Of a DNA stretch of 38,251 bases, positions 30,901 through 38,251 are shown one piece after another (the first letter of the stretch is position 1; the number at the start of each line of letters is the position of its first letter). The notes beneath the pieces were generated by a model that made no database searches, had not been told where the DNA came from, and worked only from the letters and a program-made list of their open reading frames with translations. This stretch comes from a virus, in the IMG/VR virus record IMGVR_UViG_3300032820_003990, positions 1 through 38,251 of that record. One strand, 5' to 3'. A program made the translations under genes and the position numbers.

Positions 30901-33224
30901 ATAATCATTCTACTACTTCGTTTAAATGGAAAGTAGATGATGACACTCCAGCTGGATATAATAATACCAATTGGGATACAGCATATGGATGGGGCGATCA
31001 CTCAAGTGGTGGTTACGCATCCACAGCATATGTTACTACTGCTGTCGCAGGTTTAGTAGACAGTGCGCCAGGCGCATTAGATACACTTAATGAGTTAGCG
31101 GCCGCGTTAGGAGATGATGCTAATTTCTCAACTACTATGACAAATGCATTGGGTAACAAAGAACCAACAATTGGCTCAGGTAACACAACGCAATATTGGA
31201 GAGGTGATAAGACTTGGCAGAGTACTACCAATTGGAATACAGCATATACACATTCACAAGCAGCTCATGCTCCAACTAATGCAATTGCTGATATCACTAA
31301 CGAAGAATTTACATCATTGTCAGATGTTGATGCAGTTACAGCAGCTGATGATGACAAAGTGCTTTATTATAATCATGCAAGTACCTCGTTTAAATGGAAA
31401 GTAGGCGGAACACCAGCAGGTTATAATAATACTAACTGGGATACCGCATATGGATGGGGCGATCATGGTGCGGCAGGATATATTACAGCAACATTAACAG
31501 ACGAGCAAGTGCAAGATAAAGTTGGTGCAATGTTTAGTGGTAACACAGAAACATTAATTACAGCAACATACAAAGATTCAGACGGAACATTAGACTTGGT
31601 TGTTGATAATGATTTAGCCAACTATGATAATAGTACATCTGGCTTTTTAACAAGTGTTAGTATTGCGGCAAACAGTATTAATGATACACATATTGATTGG
31701 GGTACAGGTGCAAATCAAGTAAGTACAGCAGATGTACCAGAACAAACGAATTTATATTACACAGATGTAAGAGCAGATGCAAGAATAGTAAATGCAGGTA
31801 GTGCTAATTGGAATACAGCACATGGTTGGGGCAACCACGCAAGTGGAGGTTACTTAACAGGCACTGGTGTATTAAGTTCTCATACAGATGTACATACAGC
31901 GGCCGCAACAGATGGGCAAGTATTAAAATGGGATAATGGAAATAGTCGTTGGGCACCTGCAACAGATGCAGGTGGTATAGCATTAACTGCTTTAAGTGTA
32001 ACAACAGCGGCAGTAGGTACTGCGGCATTAGCATATAATAACGGTACTGGAGTGTTTACATATACTCCACCAAACTTGTCAAGTTACTTAACATCAGAGA
32101 CTTCACACGCAGACGTAGTACAAGATGGTGACTTTGCGTCACAGGGTATTATGTTACGAGGTGGTAGTGCAGGCTCTTATAGCATATTAGCAGATGCTTC
32201 TGCTAATTGGAATACAGCATATGGTTGGGGGAACCACGCAAGTGGTGGTTACTTAACAAGCACTGGTGTAATAAGTTCACACACCGATGTACATACTGCG
32301 GCACCAGCAGATGGCCAAGTACTTAAATGGGATGCTGGCAATAGTCGTTGGGCACCAGCGGCAGACGCAGGTGGTATAGCATTAACAGATTTAAGTGTTA
32401 CAACGTCGGCCCCATTAGGCGCCGGCAATTTGACATATAACAATGGTACTGGCGTGTTTAATATTACGATGCCAGATCTAACCGTTGCGGCAAACTCAAT
32501 TAACGATACACATATTGATTGGGGTGTTGGTTATCAACAAATAAGTACACAAGACATTCCAGAAAATGCAAACTTATATTGGACACAAGGAAGATTTAAC
32601 ACAGCAATATCAGTAATATCAACAGATCAATTATCAGAAGGCTCAAACTTATATTATACAGATGCAAGAGCAGAAGCAGTATCAATTAATAATGTTGTAG
32701 AAGACACAACTCCAACACTTGGTGGTGACTTAGATGGTAATAGCAAAGCAATTACAAATGTCAAAAGATTGGAAATTGCAGATAGTGCTCATAACCAGTC
32801 TTCGCTTGTTATTGCTAATCCTGCTCATACAACAACAGGTGGTTCAAGTCAACAAGCAACTTGGGCGTTGGGTGGACAAACAACAAATAATACACAAATA
32901 GAAATTTTTGTTGGATCAACTGGAAGTAATAGGCTTGGTATTGGTTTTAATGATGTTGCTATGTTTGAAATTGATGTAATAGCAGTAAATTCATCTACAC
33001 CATCTGAAAATGCTTCATGGAAGTTTAAGGCTTTTGGTTATAATAATTCTGGCACGTTATCTTTTATTGGTAATATTACTGAAGAAGAAATTAACCCACA
33101 GACTAATTGGTCAGTTACCCTTGATACTTCAACAGCATACTTGAGTGTTCTAGTTACAGGTGAAAATTCTAAAACAATTTCGTGGGGTGCGTTTGCAAAA
33201 ATAACAGAAATAAGTTCAGGTTAA
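24924..33224 (+). CDS. Giant repeat-built tail fibre protein
   Basis: This 2766-aa protein is composed almost wholly of short Asn/Thr/Ala/Gly-rich repeats typical of long trimeric tail fibres. By hand count it holds 16 units of the E-G-x-N-L-Y-Y-T-x-A-R type, 11 of N-W-D-T-A-x-G-W-G-x-H, five ~45-residue units around L-N-E-L-A-A-A-L-G-D-D-A-N-F, and four of V-L-Y-Y-N-H-A-T-T-S-F-K-W-K. The N-terminus (about 1-100) probably joins the fibre to the baseplate. The last ~130 residues are non-repetitive (from G-G-Q-T-T-N-N-T-Q-I) and are the likely receptor-binding tip. It is far longer than T4 gp37 (1026 aa). GGGGAT precedes the ATG. Confidence 0.9.
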   Translation: MTIQSGTSTGGVTAIPFSQTSNYSLNQVLVFDTAIQAFVNSVLPDGGNTGEINTGSNIGVGTGIFADKLLGDLRFKSIIAGTGVNITSDSDEVTISLSATGSGDVSNGENTGSGANVFRDKNTGNLRFRTLTAGTGVTITENADDIVLSAGTAASTLNGLSDTDFVKVANNLSDVTAATARTNLAVYSKTESDAKYHTMNESETVDVDATYNMGDTTHRWNEIHAVRFRGQADTALTALTIPGFSPSDYLTLIGGIMTGALTLSGAPTADLHAATKLYVDTAIADTIDSSPGVLNTLNELAAAIGDDANFATTMSNSIAAKLPLAGGTLTGALVLSGAPTIALHSATKAYVDAGDALQLTAASNLSDVANGATARTNLGLGTAATTASTDYIAAGTTTSGILEGANLYYTDARSDARVNAGFAARSTSDLSEGTNLYYTDARWDTRLAAKTTANLAEGANLYYTDTRVDVRVDAGFTAKSTTNLSEGTNLYYTNARADARIGAANLGDLGNVDVTGIADGYHLTWDAGNTKFIVASFTEENLSDNDTDDLSEGSTNLYYTNARARSAISVTGDLTYNSTSGVLNYSLAGYNNANWDTAYTHSQAAHAPAGAIANVVDDTTPQLGGTLDANGNTIDMGVNIITDAKVGNYDTAVATMPNWNLAYTWANAGRTNWDTAYTHSQAAHYATSNFNTDLASKDTADVTEGTNLYYTDARARASVSVTGDLTYNSTTGVMSYTTPTLYATSNFNTDFATKSTTNLTEGTNLYHTSERVDDRVAALLVAGNAVDLTYNDTAGTITIDADFTEQSGYNNTNWDTAHGWGNHASAGYALTTYVDTAIANTIDAAPGALDTLNELAAALGDDANFSTTMTNALAGKEALITAGTTAQYWRGDKTWQSTTNWDTAFGWGDHSGAGYLTAITTQSFTTLSDVDAVVAADDAKVLYYNHATTSFKWKTDASTPAGYNNANWDTAFGWGDHSTGGYLTSETSHADVVVDGDFASQGIMMRGATAGSYSILTNSSANWNTAFGWGNHASGGYLAGTHDAAGVTTAKISNWDTAFGYGNHSSAGYALTSYVDTAIANTIASAPGALDTLNELAAALGDDANFATTMTNSLAGKEPTITAGTTLKYWRGDKSFQTLNTSVVPETTNLYYTDARTNSAFDTRIATKSTTDLSEGANLYYTNARADARVNAGFTAKSTTDLSEGTNLYYTDTRARSAIGVSGDLAYNASTGVISYSLAGYNDTNWNTAYTHSQAAHAPTNAIINISGQTFTTLSDVDAVVAADDGKVLYYNHATTSFKWKTDDDIPAGYNNANWDQAHTWTNAGHTNWDTAYGWGDHSSGGYLGAAHAAAGVTTAKIGNWDLSFGYGNHASAGYALTSYVDSSIASLVDSAPALLNTLNELAAALADDPNFVTTITNSIAGKESAITAGTTAQYWRGDKTFQTLDTSNVPENTNLYFTNTRADSRAVTQVLAATGANLDLSSKSTTDLSEGTNLYYTNARADARVSAAIGSTVQAHDTGLTAIGGLTALDSKFIVGNGTTWVTESGSAARTSLGLDTMSQESASSYYNRSETDTRFANVLGTGANLADIADAAVARTNLGLGTAAVSDAGDFADDTLSNLANAQTSRINLGAIGYTEGDARWVNDDVNWVPDIDNILVLGDSTRRFSAIYARQVIGSFAGTFDLSTNTDALSEGSVNLYYTNARADARADVRIAASSIDLLSDVDTTTATPTDGQALIWDNAGAQWKPADQTVTGALIASNNLNDLVDQYDARTNIGLGTTDSPKFGGQSTGIITIEATPNGATAPTFCGLVFKSVPPTAGTGHKWSLATEQDGDFSLAYRTIDDTGGNVGSSTTYLQGSISTNRVLIGSSSISVGISGLVYPTADGTVGQVLTTDGAGALSWTTVSSGSSGDITAVVAGTGLTGGASSGSATLNVDVGTTADKIVQLDGSARLPALDGSQLTGLSSGASTLPALSDVDAVVAADDAKILYYNHSTTSFKWKVDDDTPAGYNNTNWDTAYGWGDHSSGGYASTAYVTTAVAGLVDSAPGALDTLNELAAALGDDANFSTTMTNALGNKEPTIGSGNTTQYWRGDKTWQSTTNWNTAYTHSQAAHAPTNAIADITNEEFTSLSDVDAVTAADDDKVLYYNHASTSFKWKVGGTPAGYNNTNWDTAYGWGDHGAAGYITATLTDEQVQDKVGAMFSGNTETLITATYKDSDGTLDLVVDNDLANYDNSTSGFLTSVSIAANSINDTHIDWGTGANQVSTADVPEQTNLYYTDVRADARIVNAGSANWNTAHGWGNHASGGYLTGTGVLSSHTDVHTAAATDGQVLKWDNGNSRWAPATDAGGIALTALSVTTAAVGTAALAYNNGTGVFTYTPPNLSSYLTSETSHADVVQDGDFASQGIMLRGGSAGSYSILADASANWNTAYGWGNHASGGYLTSTGVISSHTDVHTAAPADGQVLKWDAGNSRWAPAADAGGIALTDLSVTTSAPLGAGNLTYNNGTGVFNITMPDLTVAANSINDTHIDWGVGYQQISTQDIPENANLYWTQGRFNTAISVISTDQLSEGSNLYYTDARAEAVSINNVVEDTTPTLGGDLDGNSKAITNVKRLEIADSAHNQSSLVIANPAHTTTGGSSQQATWALGGQTTNNTQIEIFVGSTGSNRLGIGFNDVAMFEIDVIAVNSSTPSENASWKFKAFGYNNSGTLSFIGNITEEEINPQTNWSVTLDTSTAYLSVLVTGENSKTISWGAFAKITEISSG
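25753..31161 (+). repeat. Five dispersed ~130-nt repeats in the giant fibre gene
   Basis: Copies near 25753-25890, 27418-27550, 28140-28272, 29058-29193 and 31027-31161 each encode a Y-V-D-T-A-I-A segment followed by L-N-E-L-A-A-A and T-T-M-T-N. Copies two and three are nearly identical at DNA level, so recombination between units is likely. Confidence 0.85.
26129..32676 (+). repeat. Sixteen E-G-x-N-L-Y-Y-T repeat units in the giant fibre gene
   Basis: Units of about 25-30 residues centred on N-L-Y-Y-T-D-A-R-A-D-A-R recur singly or in tandem through most of the gene. Some start with P-E-x-T-N rather than S-E-G-T-N. The tandem runs at about 26129-26420 and 28360-28590 look like recent unit duplications. 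Confidence 0.85.
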
Positions 33225-33226
33225 TA

Positions 33227-33277
33227 AATGAAATATATTGGACAGCAGTTGAATAAATATAGTAAAGTGAGGAAATA
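33227..33277 (+). CDS. Possible 16-codon mini-ORF between the two fibre genes
   Basis: An ATG 2 nt after the giant fibre stop opens a 16-codon frame (MKYIGQQLNKYSKVRK). It has no good ribosome site and contains the late-promoter motif of the next gene. It may be a remnant or chance. Confidence 0.15.
33252..33259 (+). promoter_or_regulatory. T4-late-type promoter motif (AATAAATA) for the second fibre gene
   Basis: The motif lies 20 nt before the ATG at 33280, which has a GTGAGGA ribosome site. Confidence 0.6.
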
Positions 33278-33279
33278 GG

Positions 33280-34752
33280 ATGGCAATCGGATTAAAAATT
33301 AAACATAGTACAGGTGAAATTACAACCGGTACTGGTAATCTTACATTAAATGCCGCTAGTGATTTAGTGCTTGATTATGCAACGTTTCCATCCTCTGATG
33401 GCACAGCAAATCAAATACTACAAACAGATGGCGCCGGTAATTTAAGTTGGGTAACAGCTGCAGGTACAGGTACTGTAACAAGTATTACAGCAGGCACAGG
33501 GTTAACTGGTGGTACAATTACAACAGCAGGCACAGTAGCAGTAGACGTTGGTACTACAGCAAGCAAGATTGTACAATTAGACGGAAGTGCAAGACTGCCA
33601 GCAGTAGACGGTTCACAATTAACAAACATTTCACATGTTCCGGCAGGATATAATAATTCTAATTGGGATACAGCATACGGTTGGGGCAACCACGCAAGTG
33701 GTGGCTACTTAACCTCAGAAACATTTACAAGTTTAGTTCAAGATACTACACCACAACTTGGTGGTACACTTGACGCAAATGGTAACACAATTGATATGGG
33801 CACCTATGTTATTACTGACGCAAAGGTTGGAAATTATGATACAGCAGTAGCGACAATGCCTAACTGGAATACAGCATATGTACATTCACAAGCGGCACAT
33901 GCTCCATCAGGTGCAGAGGTCAACCAAAATGCATTTACAACAGTTGCTGTCTCAGGGCAATCAAATGTTGTAGCAGATACAACAACTGATACATTAACAT
34001 TAGTTGCTGGATCAAACGTAACATTAACAACTACTCCGGGTACTGATAGTGTAACTATTGCGTCCTCAGGCGGTGGTGGTAATTCGTTTGAAACAATTGC
34101 AGTTAGCGGGCAAGGTAATGTAGTAGCAGATACAGCAACAGATACATTAACATTTGTTGCTGGTACAGGTATAACACTTGCAACAGATGCAGGTACAGAT
34201 AGTATTACAATTAATGCATCGGGTGGTGCAGGTTCACAAAACGTATTTGAAACAATTTCTGTTACTGGACAAACAGATGTTGTAGCAGATACAACAACTG
34301 ATACATTAACATTAGTTGCTGGTAGTAATATGACAATTACTACTTCGTTTCCTGATACTATTACATTTGCTTCATCGGGTGGTGGCGGTGGTGGTAGTTC
34401 ATCATTTACATTTACCGTTAATTATTCTGCAGGAGGAACATCAATTGCTTCAATTAGTAATTTACCCTCAGGATGGAGTGCAAGTATTTCCAGTCCTAAT
34501 GTAACAATTACACATACAGCAAATGGACAGCCAATGGGTGTATCTTTTTATGGATTAGATAAGAGTGCTAGTCCTGATGTTTGGAAATATGGTTATCCAA
34601 CTAGTACATATCCTGTAACATTTCCAGATACTGGTGCAGGTGAAGTTATTAGTACAACAGAGTTTACACTTAATATAGGAACAACAGCAACCGGAGCAAA
34701 TACTGGAACACCATTTTCTACTTCGTTAGCACATGTAAAGGTAATATTCTAA
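33280..34752 (+). CDS. Second tail fibre protein sharing modules with the giant fibre
   Basis: The N-terminal region of this 490-aa protein (M-A-I-G-L-K-I-K-H-S-T-G-E-I) is followed by T-G-T-V-T-S-I-T-A-G-T-G-L-T-G-G and I-V-Q-L-D-G-S-A-R-L-P-A modules, one N-W-D-T-A-Y-G-W-G-N-H unit and a T-T-P-Q-L-G-G-T-L-D-A-N-G-N-T unit, all also found in the giant fibre. Three repeats of V-V-A-D-T-T-T-D-T-L-T follow. A Gly-rich hinge (G-G-G-G-G-S-S-S) leads to a C-terminal domain of about 120 residues. It is probably a fibre or a short accessory fibre attached to the same baseplate. GAGGA precedes the start. Its stop overlaps the next start (TAATG). Confidence 0.85.
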   Translation: MAIGLKIKHSTGEITTGTGNLTLNAASDLVLDYATFPSSDGTANQILQTDGAGNLSWVTAAGTGTVTSITAGTGLTGGTITTAGTVAVDVGTTASKIVQLDGSARLPAVDGSQLTNISHVPAGYNNSNWDTAYGWGNHASGGYLTSETFTSLVQDTTPQLGGTLDANGNTIDMGTYVITDAKVGNYDTAVATMPNWNTAYVHSQAAHAPSGAEVNQNAFTTVAVSGQSNVVADTTTDTLTLVAGSNVTLTTTPGTDSVTIASSGGGGNSFETIAVSGQGNVVADTATDTLTFVAGTGITLATDAGTDSITINASGGAGSQNVFETISVTGQTDVVADTTTDTLTLVAGSNMTITTSFPDTITFASSGGGGGGSSSFTFTVNYSAGGTSIASISNLPSGWSASISSPNVTITHTANGQPMGVSFYGLDKSASPDVWKYGYPTSTYPVTFPDTGAGEVISTTEFTLNIGTTATGANTGTPFSTSLAHVKVIF

Positions 34753-36749
34753 TGGCACATTATCTCGAATATAGTTCAATTAGTAGATATCGTCCATCAA
34801 AAGTTATGGCGATTACTGTTAATACTTCAGCAGAACTTGAATCGTGGTGGTATGATGATGGATTTAACGATCCATGGTGGAGAGGTGCTTCAGGCGTAGG
34901 TACTAATGCAGGGCGTCCTACAAAATTTAGAGTTGTGATGAGTATTACTGCCAGTGCCCATTCGTCACATTTAACTAGAGTATCGTATGTGTATAATGGA
35001 TTAGATATTAATGTGGGCATGTGGATTGCTAGTCTAGCTGCTCCAAAAGCATTAAAAATTATTAAAGTTGAAGAAAAAACAACAACATCCGTAACTTGTA
35101 TTGTTGAAGATGTTGATAGATATAATACATTTAGAGACCCAGGTGGTAATGGTAATGCTATGTTTAGTGTGCCAAGTTCTGGTATTGTATTTGAATTAGG
35201 TGACGACGGGTTGCCAATATTAGATCCTATTTTAGCATCAATGACAGATATGAAAATATTTGATCAGATTGCAAGTCGGTTTAGAGTTTTTAATCCAAAT
35301 AAGAGAATGAAGTTTGAGAAATTGGACCATGATTTTGTTGAAGGAGAAATGCTTAAAGTTACTGCTTCAGGATTTGCTAAAGCAACGTCTGTTGATTTAT
35401 ATCCAGTTGGTGTAGTAGTAGATATAGGACCAGGTCCACACACATTTTATATAACACCAACAACTAAACTTATTACAAACCTTGAGGGATTGCCTGGTTC
35501 GCAGGGCGATTTAATTTATCAAGATGACAGCGTAGATGGACATTTAACAACAACTGCTGGTAGTTCAACTAAAGTAGTGTTTCTTAAAGTTACTAATGCA
35601 AAGATTTGTAGGGTTATTGGAAGTCAGTCAGCTCCATCGACGTCATCTGGTAATAAAATGAATATTAATAAAATTGAAATAACTTTTACTACTAATGCTG
35701 GAGCAACATCTGGCATACTTATAGACATTAATGCAGCTACAGCAGATCATGGAATTGTTGCTTCAATGTCACCACCGGAGACAGTAGTCACTGGCTCAGC
35801 ATCTCCAGTATATAGTGATGTAGCAACTGGACCTTTTTCATATTCTATTAATGGAGTAACATTTAGTATTGCACAGAATGCTGATTCAATATCATATGTA
35901 GGAACAACGTATCCAGGTATCTGGGATTTAATTAGAGATATAAATGAACGAACTAGTGATACTAATGTACATGCTGAAGAGTCAACTGGTGCTCTTAAGT
36001 TAACAAATATTGCCGCAGGTGCAATTACAGTTGCTAATGTAGCGCCAGCAGTAACAGCAGGAACATACAGAACATTTACTGATGCTACTGGTATTGTTAC
36101 AACAGCTACAGGCACATCAGATCGTATTAAATTAGAAAGAGCGGACGGTGGTGAGATTATTATTGCTGATGTTAGTGGAACTCCATTAGCAGATATTGGT
36201 ATTCATTCAGTTGACAATGGTGAGTTATCTACAGGACTTGTTGTAGAGCAAGGTGGTACTGCTTCAGTATCAACATTTGTTGTTGCAGATATACCTGCTC
36301 GTAATGCTTTGGTGGGATTAACTGATGGTAGCACTGCGTTTGTGCAAAATGATGGTAACGGTGAATGGGCACAATATATCTATGTAAGCAGTGGATGGAT
36401 AAGGCAATCAGATCAAGATAGTGCCGCAACTGATGCTAATACAATGAGTACACAAATATTGCCGTTTAGTAGTGGTAATACAACAATTGGAACTGTTAGT
36501 GCAACTTCACGTGTAACTTTAATTACTATTGATGTTATAACGGGATTTAATGGCAGTCCTTCGTTAACAGTTGGTGATGCAAGTGATGCAGCTAGGTTGG
36601 TTGCAAATAGTGACATTGATTTATCGTCAGCTGCTGTATATACTGTTACTTCTTCGTATGAATATGCCGCAGAAACGGATATTGTAGCATATTATTCCTC
36701 CGGTGGAGCCTCTTCTGGCTCTGTTAAAATTGCAGTTTCTTACATGTAG
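34752..36749 (+). CDS. Virion structural protein of the fibre/baseplate region
   Basis: This 665-aa protein lacks the fibre repeats. The N-terminal ~200 residues look globular and Trp-rich (A-E-L-E-S-W-W-Y-D-D-G-F-N-D-P-W-W). The middle has a beta-rich domain with I-R-D-I-N-E-R-T, and the C-terminal ~170 residues are Ser/Thr/Ala-rich. It is translationally coupled to the second fibre (TAATG). A tail or baseplate-attached adhesin is likely from context only. Confidence 0.72.
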   Translation: MAHYLEYSSISRYRPSKVMAITVNTSAELESWWYDDGFNDPWWRGASGVGTNAGRPTKFRVVMSITASAHSSHLTRVSYVYNGLDINVGMWIASLAAPKALKIIKVEEKTTTSVTCIVEDVDRYNTFRDPGGNGNAMFSVPSSGIVFELGDDGLPILDPILASMTDMKIFDQIASRFRVFNPNKRMKFEKLDHDFVEGEMLKVTASGFAKATSVDLYPVGVVVDIGPGPHTFYITPTTKLITNLEGLPGSQGDLIYQDDSVDGHLTTTAGSSTKVVFLKVTNAKICRVIGSQSAPSTSSGNKMNINKIEITFTTNAGATSGILIDINAATADHGIVASMSPPETVVTGSASPVYSDVATGPFSYSINGVTFSIAQNADSISYVGTTYPGIWDLIRDINERTSDTNVHAEESTGALKLTNIAAGAITVANVAPAVTAGTYRTFTDATGIVTTATGTSDRIKLERADGGEIIIADVSGTPLADIGIHSVDNGELSTGLVVEQGGTASVSTFVVADIPARNALVGLTDGSTAFVQNDGNGEWAQYIYVSSGWIRQSDQDSAATDANTMSTQILPFSSGNTTIGTVSATSRVTLITIDVITGFNGSPSLTVGDASDAARLVANSDIDLSSAAVYTVTSSYEYAAETDIVAYYSSGGASSGSVKIAVSYM

Positions 36750-36910
36750 TCTTTTTAAGACATCTTAATTCTAATTTCTAAGGTAAATATATATAATATA
36801 GGTACATTAGTTTTTGCTTTATTGTATTTTATCTTTGTATTACAGATTTATATTTTAAGCCTGTAAAACCGAACTGCAAGCGCAGACAGATAATTCTGAC
36901 GGAGATTTGA
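36750..36910. other. Leader region before the last fibre gene
   Basis: This 161-nt stretch holds a weak 5-bp hairpin around the previous stop, a GGTAAATA motif followed by TATAATATA, a T-rich segment, and a small CTGC-AAGC-GCAG hairpin inside an outer CTGT/ACAG pair (about 36862-36890). GGAG lies before the ATG at 36911. It implies an untranslated leader of about 115 nt, the longest in the window. Confidence 0.5.
36782..36789 (+). promoter_or_regulatory. T4-late-type promoter motif (GGTAAATA) for the last gene
   Basis: The motif lies 121 nt before the ATG at 36911. A sigma70-like TATAAT lies directly behind it without a good -35. Confidence 0.5.
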
Positions 36911-38251
36911 ATGGCTGTTACTATTAATGCAAAAGGAACCTCGAGTCCGCATTTTAGGATAGGAAAGCAAGGAACTACTGTTTATCAAGGAACCAGCGAC
37001 CCATCTGGTAGTTATACTACTTCTGCTGGTGACATATGGATAGACACAACAAATCTTGTATTAAAATCAAGAAACAGTTCAAATAATGGATGGGAATCAA
37101 ACTTGTCCGGAACTGGTAGTATTGACATTACCGGTAATGCAACTATCACTGGTAATTTAACAGTAACCGGCACAACAACAGTCGTTGATACAACTAATTT
37201 AACAGTTAAAGATCCGTTAGTAATTTTATCTGAAGGAACAACAGGCAGTCCTACAAGCGATGCTGGTATTGTTGTAGAACGTGGTGACAGTGTTAATACT
37301 GGTATTATATGGGATGAGAGTGCTGACGAATGGGCTGTTGCAAATACTAATGAAACTGGTTCCACTGCTGGTAATGTAACATTTACAACATATGGAAATA
37401 TAAGAGCAAACGAATTTCATGGTGATGGTAGTAATTTAACTGGTACCACATCTATGACGACAACACTAGTCGCATTAACAGACACAACAATTTCAAGCCC
37501 AGCAAATAATGAATTTTTACGACATAATGGTAGTGCATGGATTAACGAAGAAGTTACTCTTTATTCAACTTTAGAAGGTTTAACAGATACAACCATTTCA
37601 GCTGAGTCAAGTGGACAAGTATTAAAATATAATGGTAGTGCATGGATTAATGATACCGAAGGTGCAACTACAACAGTTACACTGTCAGAAATGACCGGCG
37701 ATGGTTCTGATACAACATTAACATTAGAATCTAATCCAGCAAGTGATGATAATTTATTAGTATTTGTAGATAGTGTTTTACAAGATGCAGGTGCATGGTC
37801 TCGAAGTGGTACAACTTTAACATTTAGTGAAGCACCTGCTAATGGTGCTATTATTAAAGCATGGGACTTGTTAGCAAGTACAGCAACCAATGCGGCAAAG
37901 TTAGATGCATTAACAGGAGATGGTTCGACAACTGCATTTGGTCTATTGAACGGTGGTTCTACATATACACCAGGTAGTGCAAATTCATTAATAGTAAGTG
38001 TTAGCGGTGTTATACAAGAACCCGGCAGTGGCAAAGCATTTACAGTAAGTGGCAGTACAATAACATTTACAGGTGCTCCTGCTAATAGTGCTCCAATTTG
38101 GATTATCGATGTTGGAACAGGTATTACAATTAATACACCTGCTGATGATTCTGTTACAGCTGCTAAACTTAACAGTGCTTTATATACTGCTTCAACTGGT
38201 GCGTTTCAATTGCCAACAGGTACTACAGCACAACGCCCTGGTAGTCCTTCA
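36911..38251 (+). CDS. Tail fibre-like protein, 3' end outside the window
   Basis: At least 447 residues are encoded and the frame stays open to the last base, so the gene is partial. It begins M-A-V-T-I-N-A-K-G-T-S-S-P-H-F-R-I-G-K-Q. N-L-T-V-T-G-T-T-T-V-V-D-T and K-D-P-L-V-I-L-S-E-G-T-T-G follow; these are common in fibres of marine T4-like phages. Two units contain L-T-D-T-T-I-S and N-G-S-A-W-I-N. Two ~65-residue units each carry a V-x-V-S/D-x-V-L/I-Q strand and end A-P-A-N. GGAG precedes the ATG. Function in the fibre or baseplate network is inferred. Confidence 0.85.
   Translation, partial: MAVTINAKGTSSPHFRIGKQGTTVYQGTSDPSGSYTTSAGDIWIDTTNLVLKSRNSSNNGWESNLSGTGSIDITGNATITGNLTVTGTTTVVDTTNLTVKDPLVILSEGTTGSPTSDAGIVVERGDSVNTGIIWDESADEWAVANTNETGSTAGNVTFTTYGNIRANEFHGDGSNLTGTTSMTTTLVALTDTTISSPANNEFLRHNGSAWINEEVTLYSTLEGLTDTTISAESSGQVLKYNGSAWINDTEGATTTVTLSEMTGDGSDTTLTLESNPASDDNLLVFVDSVLQDAGAWSRSGTTLTFSEAPANGAIIKAWDLLASTATNAAKLDALTGDGSTTAFGLLNGGSTYTPGSANSLIVSVSGVIQEPGSGKAFTVSGSTITFTGAPANSAPIWIIDVGTGITINTPADDSVTAAKLNSALYTASTGAFQLPTGTTAQRPGSPS

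Noticed and set aside
36749-36761. Hairpin GTCTT-TTT-AAGAC as a terminator after the 665-aa gene
   Set aside because: The stem has only 5 pairs and a 3-nt loop, and no T-tract follows.

Overview
The window looks like part of the genome of a marine, T4-related tailed phage (myovirus type) infecting a Gram-negative, probably proteobacterial, host. The evidence is a T4 gp44-type clamp loader ATPase, a phage GroES-like co-chaperonin, T4-late-type TAAATA promoter motifs, an i-spanin/o-spanin pair (which implies an outer membrane), a GH24 endolysin and a run of very large repeat-built tail-fibre genes. The DNA is AT-rich throughout, about one third GC by eye. Almost every gene is on the plus strand and most neighbours touch or overlap by 1-17 nt. 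No tRNA, rRNA, CRISPR array, insertion sequence or integrase was seen.

Layout. (1) 1-6074 is a tightly packed metabolic or modification cassette: two large radical SAM proteins with extra N-terminal cysteine motifs, a 61-aa zinc-finger-like protein between them, an amidinotransferase, a PLP-dependent enzyme, an A-type Fe-S carrier and an FdxA-type ferredoxin. (2) 6085-7953 is a self-contained unit with a strong sigma70-like promoter, a small protein, an HNH nuclease, a beta-class DNA methyltransferase and a hairpin terminator; it resembles a type II restriction-modification pair. (3) 7958-11150 is a second promoter-driven run of small, mostly unrecognised genes, including a secreted cysteine-rich protein and a protein with a topoisomerase-type zinc ribbon, closed by a perfect-palindrome terminator. 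(4) 11160-18330 holds a DnaE-like fragment, GroES, the clamp loader, a HAD phosphatase, phage hypothetical genes and the spanin pair. (5) 18333-23405 is a proteostasis and lysis block: type II DnaJ, peptide deformylase, a ClpA-like unfoldase, an unknown protein, endolysin and a coiled-coil protein. (6) 23400-24197 is the only minus-strand gene, a QueC-like PP-loop enzyme, followed by a 289-nt gap with an inverted repeat, two mini-ORFs and a terminator. (7) 24487 to the end is the fibre region: a small structural protein, a 2766-aa giant fibre, a 490-aa fibre sharing its modules, a 665-aa structural protein and a fibre gene that runs off the window.

How the genes may work together. The first cassette would supply Fe-S clusters (A-type carrier) and electrons (ferredoxin) to the two radical SAM enzymes, with the amidinotransferase and PLP enzyme acting on the same unknown product; this is inference. 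GroES, DnaJ, deformylase and ClpA suggest strong investment in protein folding, maturation and turnover during infection. At least five genes have a promoter motif placed so that the predicted transcript begins at or within a nucleotide or two of the start codon and have no Shine-Dalgarno sequence, which suggests leaderless late transcripts. In three of these compact junctions the stop codon of the upstream gene forms part of the promoter motif.
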